Of a stretch of DNA of 64,000 bases, positions 33,738-42,769 are shown one piece after another. The notes under the pieces are model-generated. The model did not search any database. It was not told the origin of the DNA and was given only the letters and a program-made list of their open reading frames with translations. The stretch is from NCBI RefSeq assembly GCF_900114635.1, contig NZ_FOTQ01000001.1, forward strand, positions 682,001 to 746,000, in the 5' to 3' direction. The number at the start of each line of letters is the position of its first letter. Positions within the stretch are counted from its first letter, which is position 1. Origin of the DNA: Shimia aestuarii. GTDB taxonomy: Bacteria > Pseudomonadota > Alphaproteobacteria > Rhodobacterales > Rhodobacteraceae. The position numbers and the translations under genes are program-made.

Positions 33738-34011
33738 CGCCCCCAAAGGTGCCCCCCCGGACACCAGCCTGCAAGCGACCGCATTCAAGAGGGCGCGCGC
33801 CCACATTTTCGCGATCGATCGCAAGCGGCTGAAACTCGCCGGTTCTTCCGCCTGCATCGGCATGGTGCAGCCTGATTCTTACGCTTTGGGACCTGTTTCT
33901 TTGGTTTGCCCGCCTACCCGATTGAACCCGCTTCTTGCCTCCATATGTCGGTCCCGAGCAAAGGCTCGAAAGACCCGTGAATGGGCCCCTTGAATGGGAA
34001 AGGACAAGACA

Positions 34012-34536
34012 ATGAAAACCGCATCCGCACTCACCGCTGTCGCCCTCGTCGGCGCCATGGCCACCCCGGCCCTTGCAACCGACTGGACCGGCTTTTACGG
34101 CGGCGCCCAGCTGGGCTTTGGCGAAAGCCAATCCGCTGGCGTCCGCGACGATAACGCCTTCGGCGGCCTTCAGGCCGGGTACAACTACGACTTCGGCGAC
34201 TGGGTTGCAGGGGGTGAAATCGAATACCGGCGCCCCGACAACCGGCTTGGGTTTGGCACCTTCGATGAATCCGTCGCCCTCAAGGGCCGCCTTGGCTACG
34301 ATTTCGACGGCACGTTGTTTTACGGAACCGCTGGCGTGACCCGCGGATCGGTAAGCACCGGGGCCGGGTCGATGACAGATGACGGGTTCGTGTACGGGTT
34401 CGGCGTCGAACGCATGCTGTCAAACAACTGGAGCGTCGGCCTCGAAGTGCTCAAGGCAGAATACAACAGCTTTGGCACCACCGGTCGTCGGCTCGAAGAC
34501 ACCAGCGCGGCGCTGAAGTTCAATTATCGTTTCTGA
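34012..34536 (+). CDS. Outer-membrane beta-barrel protein
   Basis: 174 residues from the ATG at 34012, which has GGAAAGGA correctly spaced; a start at 33994 would place that ribosome site inside the gene. A signal peptide (MKTASALTAVALVGAMATPALA) is followed by a small porin/OmpA-type barrel (TDWTGFYGGAQLGFGES, GLQAGYNYDFGDWVAGGEIEY, LKGRLGYDF) ending in the typical C-terminal phenylalanine (KFNYRF). Found in the outer membrane; transport or adhesion role unknown. Confidence 0.88.
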   Translation: MKTASALTAVALVGAMATPALATDWTGFYGGAQLGFGESQSAGVRDDNAFGGLQAGYNYDFGDWVAGGEIEYRRPDNRLGFGTFDESVALKGRLGYDFDGTLFYGTAGVTRGSVSTGAGSMTDDGFVYGFGVERMLSNNWSVGLEVLKAEYNSFGTTGRRLEDTSAALKFNYRF

Positions 34537-34558
34537 ACAGTCGCGAATCGCTGATCAT

Positions 34559-34586
34559 GGGCGCCGGGCTTGCGGCGCCCTTTTTT
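34559..34586 (+). terminator. Rho-independent terminator
   Basis: GGGCGCC (34559-34565) pairs with GGCGCCC (34574-34580), followed by TTTTTT. It ends the outer-membrane protein transcript. Confidence 0.92.
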
Positions 34587-34727
34587 CGTGGTTTTCCCTC
34601 ACAAAACACAAACAATACTCACGTTTCCGCCGACAAGGCCCCCGCGCGCTTTTGCACGTTGCACTTCGGCGCGGATTGCACAAAGGTGCGCCCCGGACGC
34701 GAAGTAACCCAATTGAAGAGGCAAAAC

Positions 34728-35141
34728 ATGAAACTCATCATTGCATCAGCCGCCGCAGCTCTGGCCCTCGCCGCCCCCGCATTCGCCGAGGGTGACGCCG
34801 CGAAAGGCGAGAATGGCTTCAAGAAATGCAAATCCTGCCACATGATCGAATCGCCGGAAGGTGAAACCATCGTCAAGGGTGGCAAGACCGGCCCCAACCT
34901 CTATGGCGTGATCGGCCGCGTTGCCGGTTCGGCAGACTTCAAATACGGCTCGGGCCTCGCCGAGGCCGCAGAAGCGGGCTTTGTCTGGACCGAGGAATCC
35001 GTTGCCGCCTATGCCGCCGATCCCAAGGCGTGGCTGGCCGACAACGGCTTTGACGCCAAGTCGAAGATGTCCTTCAAGCTGAAGAAGGGCGGCGAAGACG
35101 TTGCTGCCTATCTGGCATCGGTCGCACCGGCTGCAGAATAA
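34728..35141 (+). CDS. Cytochrome c2-type electron carrier
   Basis: 137 residues from the ATG at 34728; the upstream in-frame extension is non-coding. A signal peptide ends at AAPAFA, the heme site CKSCH is near residues 36-40, and the distal methionine ligand is in KSKMSFKL. The size and fold motifs (GPNLYGVIGR, YAADPKAWL) match class I periplasmic c2/c550 cytochromes that feed electrons to terminal oxidases. ctaD for an aa3-type oxidase lies 1.2 kb downstream. Confidence 0.92.
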   Translation: MKLIIASAAAALALAAPAFAEGDAAKGENGFKKCKSCHMIESPEGETIVKGGKTGPNLYGVIGRVAGSADFKYGSGLAEAAEAGFVWTEESVAAYAADPKAWLADNGFDAKSKMSFKLKKGGEDVAAYLASVAPAAE

Positions 35142-35159
35142 ATCTTTCGCATCCCTGCG

Positions 35160-35198
35160 AAAACCGCCCCCGTGCCCGCGTGGCGCGGGGGTTTTTTT
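35160..35198 (+). terminator. Rho-independent terminator of the cytochrome gene
   Basis: CCCCCGTGCC-CGCGT-GGCGCGGGGG forms a strong stem, followed by seven T. It is close behind the cytochrome stop. Confidence 0.85.
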
Positions 35199-35225
35199 CT
35201 GTGCTTGGCGTCGCGAAACGGCGTG

Positions 35226-36050
35226 TTACCCGTCGCCCTTCATCACCGCTGCAATCTCCGCGCCCGGCATTGCGCGCTCGGAATAGCCGAACGTCCCCGC
35301 ACCCAGCACTTCCTCCGCCGCATCCCGCACAGCGCCAAACGCGGCGCGGGCAAAACTGCCGCCGACGCTGATCCGCCGCACCCCCACCGCCGCCAACTCG
35401 GCAACGCTATAGAACGGCGGCCGCAGCCCCATCACCACGTTCACCGGCTTGTCGACCGCGCGCACCACCGTGGCAATCGCCTGCAAATCCGGCAACCCCG
35501 GCGCATAGAGCACATCCGCCCCGGCCTCGCCAAACGCCTGCAGCCGTCGAATCGTGTCATCCAGATCGGGATGCCCCCACAGGTAATTCTCGGCCCTTGC
35601 GGTGATCATCAGGTGTCGGCCCTTCGCGCCGTCCACCGCCGCACGTACCCGCGCGACTGCTTCCTCGAAGTCATAGATCGGGCGCGCCGCATCCCCGCTG
35701 GCATCTTCCACCGATGCCCCGACCAGCCCGGCCTCCGCCGCCAGCCGCATGGTCTCTTCCACCGCCTCGGGCGTGGCACCATAGCCGTTTTCAAGGTCAG
35801 CCGACACCGGCACCTCGACCGCCCCGGCGATTCGGCGCGCGTTCTCCAGCACCTCGTCCCGGCTCAGCGCCCCCTGCCCGTCGCATCGCCCCAAGCCAAA
35901 GGCCAGCCCCGCGCTGGTGGTCGCCAGCGCCGCGAATCCCATCGACGCCAGCAACCGCGCCGTGCCCGCATCCCACGGATTGGGCATCACGAACGCACCC
36001 GCGCCCGCGTGCAATGCCTTGAAACGTTCATGCTTTTCCGCCCGGTCCAT
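35226..36050 (-). CDS. Isocitrate lyase/PEP mutase family protein
   Basis: 274 residues from the ATG at 36050 (AGGAGGG upstream). TIM-barrel family with MPNPWDAGTARLLASMGFAALATTSAG, the metal-binding region DLENGYG, VGASVEDASGD and ITARAENYLWG. Members cleave or rearrange C-C or C-P bonds of 2-oxo acid derivatives (2-methylisocitrate lyase, PEP mutase, oxaloacetate decarboxylase). The catalytic-loop KKCGH-type signature of isocitrate lyase is absent, so the reaction is uncertain. Confidence 0.85.
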   Translation of the reverse strand: MDRAEKHERFKALHAGAGAFVMPNPWDAGTARLLASMGFAALATTSAGLAFGLGRCDGQGALSRDEVLENARRIAGAVEVPVSADLENGYGATPEAVEETMRLAAEAGLVGASVEDASGDAARPIYDFEEAVARVRAAVDGAKGRHLMITARAENYLWGHPDLDDTIRRLQAFGEAGADVLYAPGLPDLQAIATVVRAVDKPVNVVMGLRPPFYSVAELAAVGVRRISVGGSFARAAFGAVRDAAEEVLGAGTFGYSERAMPGAEIAAVMKGDG

Positions 36051-36202
36051 CCGCCACCCTCCTGCGATTTGCGCCCGATCACCCTCGCACATTCACGAAC
36101 ATAAGGCGAACATTATCCAAAACACGTCAAATTCCGACGCCAAATCCCCCGAAACCCCTGCATTTCCCGCCGCGCCGCGCGTTTCGGGTGCGACACTTTT
36201 TT

Positions 36203-36216
36203 TTGATCTGGGTCAA
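36203..36216. promoter_or_regulatory. FNR/FnrL-type box upstream of ctaD
   Basis: TTGATCTGGGTCAA is a near-perfect FNR-family palindrome (TTGAT-N4-GTCAA; consensus TTGAT-N4-ATCAA). It lies 104 bp upstream of the ctaD start in the gap to the divergent gene. It would let oxygen or nitric-oxide-responsive regulators control the oxidase. Confidence 0.6.
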
Positions 36217-36319
36217 ATACGGAGATTGCGACCTTGGCCCGACACATCTAAAAACGACGATGAACCAGGCGCCGGGGAACCCCCGCAGCGCCTTTTAATG
36301 CACCAACAGGAGGCAAGGC

Positions 36320-37993
36320 ATGGCAGACGCAGCCATTCACGGCCACGACCATCATGACGAGCGCGGTTTCTTCACCCGCTGGTTCATGTCGACCAACCAC
36401 AAAGACATTGGTCTTCTCTATCTGATCGTTTCGGCCATTGTCGGCCTGATCGCAGTTTTCTTCACCGTTCTGATGCGCCTCGAGCTGATGGAACCCGGTG
36501 TTCAGTACATGTGCCTCGAAGGCGCCCGTTTCCTGGGCGGCGGTGACGGCCCCTGTACCCCGAACGGCCACCTCTGGAACGTGCTGATCACCTATCACGG
36601 CGTCCTGATGATGTTCTTCGTGGTGATTCCGGCCCTGTTCGGGGGTTTCGGCAACTATTTTATGCCGCTGCAGATCGGTGCTCCCGATATGGCATTCCCG
36701 CGCATGAACAACCTCAGCTTCTGGCTTTATGTCGCCGGGACCTCGCTGGGTGTTGCGTCGCTGTTCAGCCCGGGTGGCAACGACCAGCTCGGTTCGGGCG
36801 TGGGCTGGGTGCTTTACCCGCCGCTGTCGACGCTCGAAGGCGGCATGTCCATGGACCTCGCCATCTTCGCCGTGCACGTTTCCGGTGCCTCGTCGATCCT
36901 CGGTGCGATCAACATGATCACCACCTTCCTGAACATGCGCGCGCCGGGCATGACCCTGTTCAAGGTTCCGCTGTTCTCGTGGTCGATCTTCGTCACCGCA
37001 TGGCTCATCCTGCTGGCCCTGCCGGTTCTGGCTGGCGCCATCACCATGTTGCTGACCGACCGTAACTTCGGCACGACCTTCTTCGACCCGGCCGGTGGCG
37101 GTGACCCGATCCTCTACCAGCACATCCTGTGGTTCTTCGGTCACCCCGAAGTGTACATCGTGATCCTGCCCGGCTTCGGCCTTGTCAGCCACGTGTTCGC
37201 CACCTTCGCCCGCAAGCCGGTCTTCGGTTACCTGCCGATGGTCTGGGCGATCATCGCGATCGGTGCCCTCGGCTTCGTCGTGTGGGCGCACCACATGTAC
37301 ACCGTCGGCATGTCCCTGACCCAGCAGTCCTACTTCATGCTGGCCACCATGGTCATCGCGGTACCGACAGGCGTGAAAATCTTCAGCTGGATCGCAACCC
37401 TCTGGGGCGGCTCGATCGAGTTCAAGACGCCGATGCTCTTTGCCTTCGGCTTCCTGATCCTGTTCACCATCGGTGGTGTGACCGGCATCGTTCTGTCGCA
37501 GGCTGGTGTGGACCGTGCCTATCACGACACCTACTATGTCGTGGCGCACTTCCACTACACCATGTCGATGGGGGCCGCCTTTACCATCTTTGCCGGTGTC
37601 TACTTCTACATGGGCAAGATGACCGGGCGTCAGTACCCCGAGTTGGCGGGCAAGATTCACTTCTGGATGTTCTTCATCGGTGTGAACCTGACCTTCTTCC
37701 CGCAGCACTTCCTGGGCCGTCAGGGCATGCCGCGCCGCTACATCGACTACCCAGAGGCATTCGCCTACTGGAACAAGATCTCGACCTACGGTGCCCTGCT
37801 CTCGTTCGCGTCGTTCCTCCTGTTCTTCGGCATTGTGTTCTACACACTGTTCCGTGGCGCCCGCGTCACCGAGAACAACTACTGGAACGAATACGCGGAT
37901 ACGCTGGAATGGACCCTGCCGTGCCCGCCGCCGGAGCACACCTTTGAAATCCTGCCCAAGCAGGAAGACTGGGACAAAGGCCACGCGCACTGA
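36320..37993 (+). CDS. ctaD: Cytochrome c oxidase subunit I (aa3 type)
   Basis: 557 residues and twelve membrane helices. Heme-copper oxidase signatures are present: [29 protein letters not shown] (Cu-B His and cross-linked Tyr), [10 protein letters not shown], and the heme a/a3 ligand helix [18 protein letters not shown]. It reduces oxygen to water in the inner membrane and pumps protons. The D-channel region is standard A-type. The gene stands alone, away from subunits II and III, as in other Rhodobacteraceae. A strong terminator follows. Confidence 0.98.
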   Translation: MADAAIHGHDHHDERGFFTRWFMSTNHKDIGLLYLIVSAIVGLIAVFFTVLMRLELMEPGVQYMCLEGARFLGGGDGPCTPNGHLWNVLITYHGVLMMFFVVIPALFGGFGNYFMPLQIGAPDMAFPRMNNLSFWLYVAGTSLGVASLFSPGGNDQLGSGVGWVLYPPLSTLEGGMSMDLAIFAVHVSGASSILGAINMITTFLNMRAPGMTLFKVPLFSWSIFVTAWLILLALPVLAGAITMLLTDRNFGTTFFDPAGGGDPILYQHILWFFGHPEVYIVILPGFGLVSHVFATFARKPVFGYLPMVWAIIAIGALGFVVWAHHMYTVGMSLTQQSYFMLATMVIAVPTGVKIFSWIATLWGGSIEFKTPMLFAFGFLILFTIGGVTGIVLSQAGVDRAYHDTYYVVAHFHYTMSMGAAFTIFAGVYFYMGKMTGRQYPELAGKIHFWMFFIGVNLTFFPQHFLGRQGMPRRYIDYPEAFAYWNKISTYGALLSFASFLLFFGIVFYTLFRGARVTENNYWNEYADTLEWTLPCPPPEHTFEILPKQEDWDKGHAH

Positions 37994-38016
37994 CGCAGCG
38001 TCACGACCAAGATACC

Positions 38017-38045
38017 AAAAGGGCCCCGCACGGGGCCCTTTTTTT
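38017..38045 (+). terminator. Rho-independent terminator of ctaD
   Basis: AAAAGGGCCCCG-CA-CGGGGCCCTTTTTTT, a textbook stem and T-run 24 bp after the ctaD stop. Confidence 0.95.
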
Positions 38046-38094
38046 GTGCCCGCGTCCGGGGCAGGCTTCTCCCGATCAAGGAGGAAAGCGACAC

Positions 38095-39261
38095 ATGGAT
38101 GCCAATGACATGACCCGCTTCGGGTTTGACCTGACCGAGACCCAACTCGAAATCCGGGACATGATGCTGCGCTTTGCGACCGAGCGCCTCGCCCCCGGCG
38201 CCGCCGACCGCGACCGGACCGAGATCTTCCCCCATGCATTGATCAACGAACTGGCCGCCATGGGCACCATGGCCATGAAATCCGCGCCCGAGGATGACGG
38301 GCCGGGGCTCGACAACACCGGCTATGCGCTCGCCATCGAGGCCCTGTCGCGCTTTGATGCCTCCATCGCCGTCGTCGCCGTCGCCTCCAACCTTGCCGCC
38401 GCGATCCTGTCGAAAGGCGCCACCGCCGAGCAGCGCGCCCGCTACCTCGCCCCCGTGGCACGCGGCGAACGTGGCGCGCTTTCCTTTGCCCTGACCGAAC
38501 CGGGCGCCGGGTCCGATACGGCGGCCATCCGCACCCGCGCCACGCGCGACGGTGACGGCTGGGTGCTCAATGGCGAAAAGCAATGGATCACCGGCGCGGC
38601 GGGGGCACAGCTTTTCACCGTCTTCGCCAAGACACCAACTGAAACCAACCCCAACGCGGCCTCCTGTTTCGTGGTGCCCGCAGACACGCCCGGCTTCCGC
38701 CTTGGCCGGATCGAAGACAAAATGGGCCTGCGCTCTTCCGGCACCGCGCAACTCTTCTTCGAAGACTGCCAGCTTCCCGCCGACGCGCTGATCGGCGCGC
38801 CGGGGGACGGGTTCCGCCTTGCCCTTTCGGGCATCTCCGCCAGCCGCGTGGCGATCGCCGCGCAATCCATCGGCATCGCCGAACGCGCCTATGCGCTTGG
38901 CCTCGACTACGCCACCCAACGACAAGCCTTCGGGCGCCCCGTGGCCGGATTCCAGAACAGCCGGTTCGCCATTGCTGACGCCCGCACCGCGCTCGACCAA
39001 TGCTGGCTCCTGATGCTGCGCGCAGCCCGGTTGCTCGACCGGGGCATCCCCATCCGCGCCGAGGCGTCCATGGCCAAGCTCGCCGCCTCCGAAACCTGTG
39101 GCCGGGTGGTCGACCAGATGCTCCAGCTGCATGGCGGCAACGGCTATTCCCGCGACTACGAGATCGAACGCCTTTATCGCGATGCCCGCGTCATGCGCAT
39201 TTTCGAAGGCACCAGCGAGGTTCAGCGCGAAGTCATCGCCCGCGACATCCTTGGCTCTTGA
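38095..39261 (+). CDS. Acyl-CoA dehydrogenase
   Basis: 388 residues from the ATG at 38095 (AAGGAGGAAAG upstream). FAD-containing acyl-CoA dehydrogenase with N-terminal helical, middle beta (LTEPGAGSDTAAIRTRA, GWVLNGEKQWITGA) and C-terminal helical domains (RQAFGRPVAGFQ, LHGGNGYSRDYEIERLYRDARV). The catalytic Glu is in IFEGTSEVQREVIAR. It oxidises an acyl-CoA to the enoyl-CoA in fatty-acid or branched-chain amino-acid breakdown; substrate is not determined. Confidence 0.93.
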   Translation: MDANDMTRFGFDLTETQLEIRDMMLRFATERLAPGAADRDRTEIFPHALINELAAMGTMAMKSAPEDDGPGLDNTGYALAIEALSRFDASIAVVAVASNLAAAILSKGATAEQRARYLAPVARGERGALSFALTEPGAGSDTAAIRTRATRDGDGWVLNGEKQWITGAAGAQLFTVFAKTPTETNPNAASCFVVPADTPGFRLGRIEDKMGLRSSGTAQLFFEDCQLPADALIGAPGDGFRLALSGISASRVAIAAQSIGIAERAYALGLDYATQRQAFGRPVAGFQNSRFAIADARTALDQCWLLMLRAARLLDRGIPIRAEASMAKLAASETCGRVVDQMLQLHGGNGYSRDYEIERLYRDARVMRIFEGTSEVQREVIARDILGS

Positions 39262-39310
39262 TCCTGCGCCCCCCTGTCGCTCTACTGTTGCTCACGCGAC
39301 AGGAAAACAG

Positions 39311-39811
39311 ATGCCCCACCGCTGGACAGAAGACGATCCAGGCACCAAGACCGTGCTCACCCTCTGGCCGCACCGCTCGCTGCCACGCCGGGGGTTTGCG
39401 GCGATGATCCTGATGGCCTTCACGCTGGGCACCATCCCTCTCTACGGGCTTCTGGGCACCGTGTTCCTCTGGGGCATCCTGCCCTTTATCCTGATCATGG
39501 TCGCCGGACTCTGGTGGGGGCTGGAGCGGTCCTACCGCGACGGCGATATCCTCGAAGAACTCTCCCTTGATGGCCCCACGCTTACCCTGCGGCACCGCCC
39601 TGCACGCGGCCCCGCCAAGATTTGGGAGTGCAACGTCTACTGGGCGCGGAGCGAGATGCATGTCCATGGCGGCCCGGTACCCCACTACGTCACCCTGACA
39701 GGCAATGGCCGCACCGTCGAAATCGGCAGCTTCCTGTCCGAGGACGAGCGCAAGGCGCTCTACACCGAACTTGACGATTTCCTGAAAACCCAGCCGCAGC
39801 ACCGCGCCTGA
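39311..39811 (+). CDS. DUF2244 integral membrane protein
   Basis: 166 residues from the ATG at 39311 (AGGAAA upstream). Two central transmembrane helices (FAAMILMAFTLGTIPLYGLLG and VFLWGILPFILIMVAGLWWGL) are followed by a cytoplasmic beta-rich part (WECNVYWARSEMHVHGGPVPHYVTL, IEIGSFLSEDER-like end), the DUF2244 layout. In related genomes these lie near cytochrome oxidase genes; function is unknown. Confidence 0.85.
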   Translation: MPHRWTEDDPGTKTVLTLWPHRSLPRRGFAAMILMAFTLGTIPLYGLLGTVFLWGILPFILIMVAGLWWGLERSYRDGDILEELSLDGPTLTLRHRPARGPAKIWECNVYWARSEMHVHGGPVPHYVTLTGNGRTVEIGSFLSEDERKALYTELDDFLKTQPQHRA

Positions 39812-39869
39812 GGTATCCAGCCGGGCAACAGGGCGTGCGCCGCATTAACCCGCCCCGCGGCGGTGTCTC

Positions 39870-39911
39870 ATACCGACGCAATACCGACGTGATACCGACG
39901 TATTACCGAAA
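39870..39911. repeat. 11-bp phased tandem repeat (copy A)
   Basis: ATACCGACG repeats at 39870, 39881 and 39892, with a degenerate fourth unit (ATTACCGAA) at 39902, period 11 bp. It lies between the convergent DUF2244 and TetR genes. The same array recurs at 47646. Confidence 0.85.
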
Positions 39912-39936
39912 CGGATCTTCCTGCGGTTTCAGCGTA

Positions 39937-40563
39937 TTAACCCCGATTCGCCCCGAAACGCGCCATGAAGGTCTCGACCGCGCCATCGACCACCCGGTCA
40001 ATCTCGTCGCCACTGAACACCGTCTGCACCCCCGTCACCAGCCGCAGGAACACCCCGGCCTTGCACAGCTCCGGAAACTGGTCCGCGGCAAGCTCCACAT
40101 CCGCAATCTCCAGCTCACCCCGCGCGATCCCCAGTTCGAGAAACTCGATCATCCCGGCCCGCATCACCATAGGTCCGCTTTCATAAAACTGTCGCGCCAG
40201 CTCGGGAAACCGCTCCCCCTCACCGATGCAGACCCGGAACATGTTGCGCCCGAAATCGGACAGGATGATGCCAATGAACGCTCTCCCGACCGCACCCAGC
40301 ACCTCGGGCACGGGGCGCTCGATGTCGATCTCCGCCTCCATCCGCTCCGCCTGTCGCTCGCATTCCAGGCGCGCCACCTCCATGAAAAGGTGCCTCTTGT
40401 CAGGGAAATAGGCATAAAGCGTCGCCTTGGACACACCCGCCTTGCGCGCGATCTCGTCCACGCCGATACCTTCGAACCCATGCTGCATGAACAACGTCCG
40501 CGCGCTTTCGACAACCTGGTCGAACTTGCGCCCCTTGCGAATGACTTGTACGGCCTCGTTCAT
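39937..40563 (-). CDS. TetR family transcriptional regulator
   Basis: 208 residues. The N-terminal TetR HTH reads SARTLFMQHGFEGIGVDEIARKAGVSKATLYAYFPDKRHLF (about 20-60). The C-terminal ligand-binding domain (about 85-200) is a TetR_C-type helical domain. It is divergent from the membrane ferritin gene, with an AACTGATCAGTT palindrome just upstream of its own start, so it probably represses itself and perhaps mbfA. The ligand is unknown. Confidence 0.93.
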   Translation of the reverse strand: MNEAVQVIRKGRKFDQVVESARTLFMQHGFEGIGVDEIARKAGVSKATLYAYFPDKRHLFMEVARLECERQAERMEAEIDIERPVPEVLGAVGRAFIGIILSDFGRNMFRVCIGEGERFPELARQFYESGPMVMRAGMIEFLELGIARGELEIADVELAADQFPELCKAGVFLRLVTGVQTVFSGDEIDRVVDGAVETFMARFGANRG

Positions 40564-40594
40564 CGGCGTCCTTTCCTGCGAGACCCCGAATATA

Positions 40595-40606
40595 AACTGA
40601 TCAGTT
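40595..40606. promoter_or_regulatory. Palindromic operator of the TetR gene (candidate)
   Basis: AACTGATCAGTT is a perfect 12-bp palindrome, extended by a partial copy CAGTTT at 40607-40612. It lies 32 bp upstream of the TetR start and about 70 bp upstream of mbfA. Similar ACTGATCAGT words are typical TetR operators. Confidence 0.65.
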
Positions 40607-40639
40607 CAGTTTCGGCAAGTTCTGACCCCGGTTGTCATT

Positions 40640-40667
40640 CCCGCGCACCCGTCCTAGCCTGCGCGGG
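40640..40667 (+). promoter_or_regulatory. Hairpin before the mbfA start
   Basis: CCCGCGCA (40640-40647) and TGCGCGGG (40660-40667) form a perfect 8-bp stem with a 12-nt loop that ends six bases before the mbfA start codon. It could mask the ribosome site, since no clear Shine-Dalgarno is otherwise visible. Confidence 0.45.
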
Positions 40668-40673
40668 ATACAT

Positions 40674-41660
40674 ATGGTGAATCGCATGCGTTTCTTGACC
40701 CAACGAAAACACTTCAAGGATCTGAACGAACAGGAAATCATCGCGCTCGCGATTTCCTCCGAAGAGGATGACGCCCGCATCTACCGCAGCTATGCCGAAA
40801 TGCTGCGCGCCGAATTCCCCGGCACCGCAGCCAAGTTCGAAGGCATGGCCGCCGAGGAAGACCAGCACCGCAAACGCCTGATCGACCTGCACGTCCGCCG
40901 CTTCGGCGACACCATCCCCCTGATCCGCCGCGAACATGTCGCGGGCTACTACGCCCGCCGCCCGGTCTGGTTGGTCTCCAACCTCGGCATCGACCGCATC
41001 CGTACCGAGGCCGAAGCCATGGAGCGCGATGCCGAACGCTTTTATCTCGCCGCCGCAAAACGCACGACCGACGCCGATACCCGCAAACTGCTGGGCGATC
41101 TCGCCGCCGCCGAGGCAGGCCACCAGGAAACCGCACAACGTCTGGAACAGGAAAACCTCGACGACGAAACCCTCTCGGACGAAAACGCCACCGCCCGCCG
41201 CCAGTTCATCCTGACATGGGTGCAACCCGGCCTTGCGGGCCTCATGGATGGGTCGGTCTCCACCCTCGCCCCGATCTTCGCCACCGCCTTTGCGACGCAA
41301 GACACTTGGACCACCTTCCTCGTCGGCCTCGCCGCTTCGGTTGGCGCCGGTATTTCCATGGGCTTTACCGAGGCCGCCTCGGATGATGGAGAGCTTTCCG
41401 GACGCGGCTCGCCGGTCAAACGCGGCTTTGCCTCGGGCATCATGACCACTGTCGGCGGGCTGGGCCATGCCTTGCCCTACCTGATCCCGGACTTCTGGAC
41501 CGCGACCGTGATTGCCCTGATCGTGGTTTTCATCGAATTGTGGGCCATCGCCTGGATCCAGAACAAGTTCATGGAAACCCCGTTTCTGCGCGCCACATTC
41601 CAGGTGGTGCTCGGCGGCGCGCTCGTCTTTGCCGCAGGCGCGCTGATCGGCAGCGGCTAG
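40674..41660 (+). CDS. mbfA: Membrane-bound ferritin-like iron exporter MbfA
   Basis: 328 residues from the ATG at 40674 (an ATG at 40686 is also possible). The N-terminal ferritin-like/erythrin domain has di-iron ligands (SSEEDDARIYRSYAEML, AAEEDQHRKRL, DAERFYLAA, AEAGHQETAQ). The C-terminal domain has the VIT1-type membrane helices (GLAGLMDGSVSTLAPIFATAF, GISMGFTEAASDDGE). Known alphaproteobacterial MbfA exports iron from the cytoplasm and protects against peroxide. In rhizobia it is Irr-controlled; here a TetR gene is divergent. Confidence 0.92.
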   Translation: MVNRMRFLTQRKHFKDLNEQEIIALAISSEEDDARIYRSYAEMLRAEFPGTAAKFEGMAAEEDQHRKRLIDLHVRRFGDTIPLIRREHVAGYYARRPVWLVSNLGIDRIRTEAEAMERDAERFYLAAAKRTTDADTRKLLGDLAAAEAGHQETAQRLEQENLDDETLSDENATARRQFILTWVQPGLAGLMDGSVSTLAPIFATAFATQDTWTTFLVGLAASVGAGISMGFTEAASDDGELSGRGSPVKRGFASGIMTTVGGLGHALPYLIPDFWTATVIALIVVFIELWAIAWIQNKFMETPFLRATFQVVLGGALVFAAGALIGSG

Positions 41661-41680
41661 CGCCCTTCTGCTTTCTTTTT

Positions 41681-41740
41681 CCTGAAATACCCCGGGGGTG
41701 TATTGTGCCTTCAGGCTCAAGAGGGGGCTGGCCCCCTCAG
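41681..41740. repeat. GAAATACYCCGGGGGTGT + GC hairpin repeat (copy A)
   Basis: GAAATACCCCGGGGGTGT at 41685-41702 is followed by hairpin GAGGGGGCTGGCCCCCTC at 41723-41740. The same combination appears at 55531-55565. It lies after mbfA and before an AEC transporter. Confidence 0.6.
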
Positions 41741-41799
41741 CCCCACCCCAAACCGGTCAAATCTATTGACCAAATCCGCAAAGCTGTTAACACGTCAAC

Positions 41800-42729
41800 A
41801 TGCTCGCGATCTTCCTGAAAACCCTGCCCTTCTTTGCGATCATCGGCCTTGGCTACTGGGCCGGGCGCACACGGTTTTTCAGCGCCGAAGCCACCGCCTA
41901 TCTGACCAAGTTCGTCTTCTACTTCGCGCTCTCCGCCATGCTCTTCCGCTTTGCCGCCAACCTCAGCCTTGCCGAAGTGCTGAACTGGACCCTCGTGGGC
42001 GCCTATCTCTGGGGCACGGCCGTTGTCTATGGCATCGCCACCGCCGTGGCCTTCATTCGTCGCCTGGACGTGCCCACCGCCGCGATGGAGGCGCAATGCG
42101 CCGTGATCGGCAATGTCGGCTTCCTTGGCGTGCCCATGCTGGTGCTGCTGCTGGGGGATCAGGCCATCGGCCCGGTCATGCTGGTGCTTGCCGTCGATCT
42201 CATCGTGTTTTCAAGCCTGATCGTCATCCTGATCACCGGCGCACGCGACGGGCGCATGAGCCTTGGCATCCTGCGCACTGTGGGACTTGGCCTGATCAGG
42301 AACCCGATGATCGTCGCCATCTCCAGCGGTCTGATCTGGTCCGCGCTGGCACTCCCAATTCCCGACCCGATGAACGAGTTCCTTGCCATTCTGGGTGGCG
42401 CGGCCACACCCGGCGCGCTGTTTGCCATCGGAGCCTCGCTTGCGACAAAATCCGCAGAACGCGTGCATGTGGCGCTTTGGCTCAGCGCCTGCAAGCTGGT
42501 GCTGCATCCGATCTTCGTGGCCATTGGCGTGCTGGTCCTCTTCCCCATCGACAGCTATTCCGCCGGTGTGGTCATCTCCGCCGCGGCCCTTCCCGTGGCG
42601 GGCAATGTCTACATTCTCGCCCAGCATTACGGTGTCGCGCCACACCGCGCATCCGCCGCCATCCTGTTCTCCACCCTGCTCAGCATCGGCACGGTTTCGG
42701 TTGTCATTGCATGGGTCTCCCAACTCTGA
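41800..42729 (+). CDS. AEC family transporter
   Basis: 309 residues with about ten hydrophobic segments and the AEC pattern (GNVGFLGVPMLVLLLG, GLGLIRNPMIVAISSGLIW, GAATPGALFAIGASLA, SAAALPVAGNVYILAQHYG). It is a secondary carrier in the inner membrane, substrate unknown. It lies 40 bp before fghA and may share its transcript. It is diverged from the AEC gene at 9923. Confidence 0.88.
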   Translation: MLAIFLKTLPFFAIIGLGYWAGRTRFFSAEATAYLTKFVFYFALSAMLFRFAANLSLAEVLNWTLVGAYLWGTAVVYGIATAVAFIRRLDVPTAAMEAQCAVIGNVGFLGVPMLVLLLGDQAIGPVMLVLAVDLIVFSSLIVILITGARDGRMSLGILRTVGLGLIRNPMIVAISSGLIWSALALPIPDPMNEFLAILGGAATPGALFAIGASLATKSAERVHVALWLSACKLVLHPIFVAIGVLVLFPIDSYSAGVVISAAALPVAGNVYILAQHYGVAPHRASAAILFSTLLSIGTVSVVIAWVSQL

Positions 42730-42769
42730 CATCGTGACCACAACATCGCGAAACGACAGGGAGAAATTG

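Noticed and set aside
36248-38239. 663-codon minus-strand frame
   Set aside because: Exact antisense of ctaD; low-complexity His/Gln/Asp-rich product.
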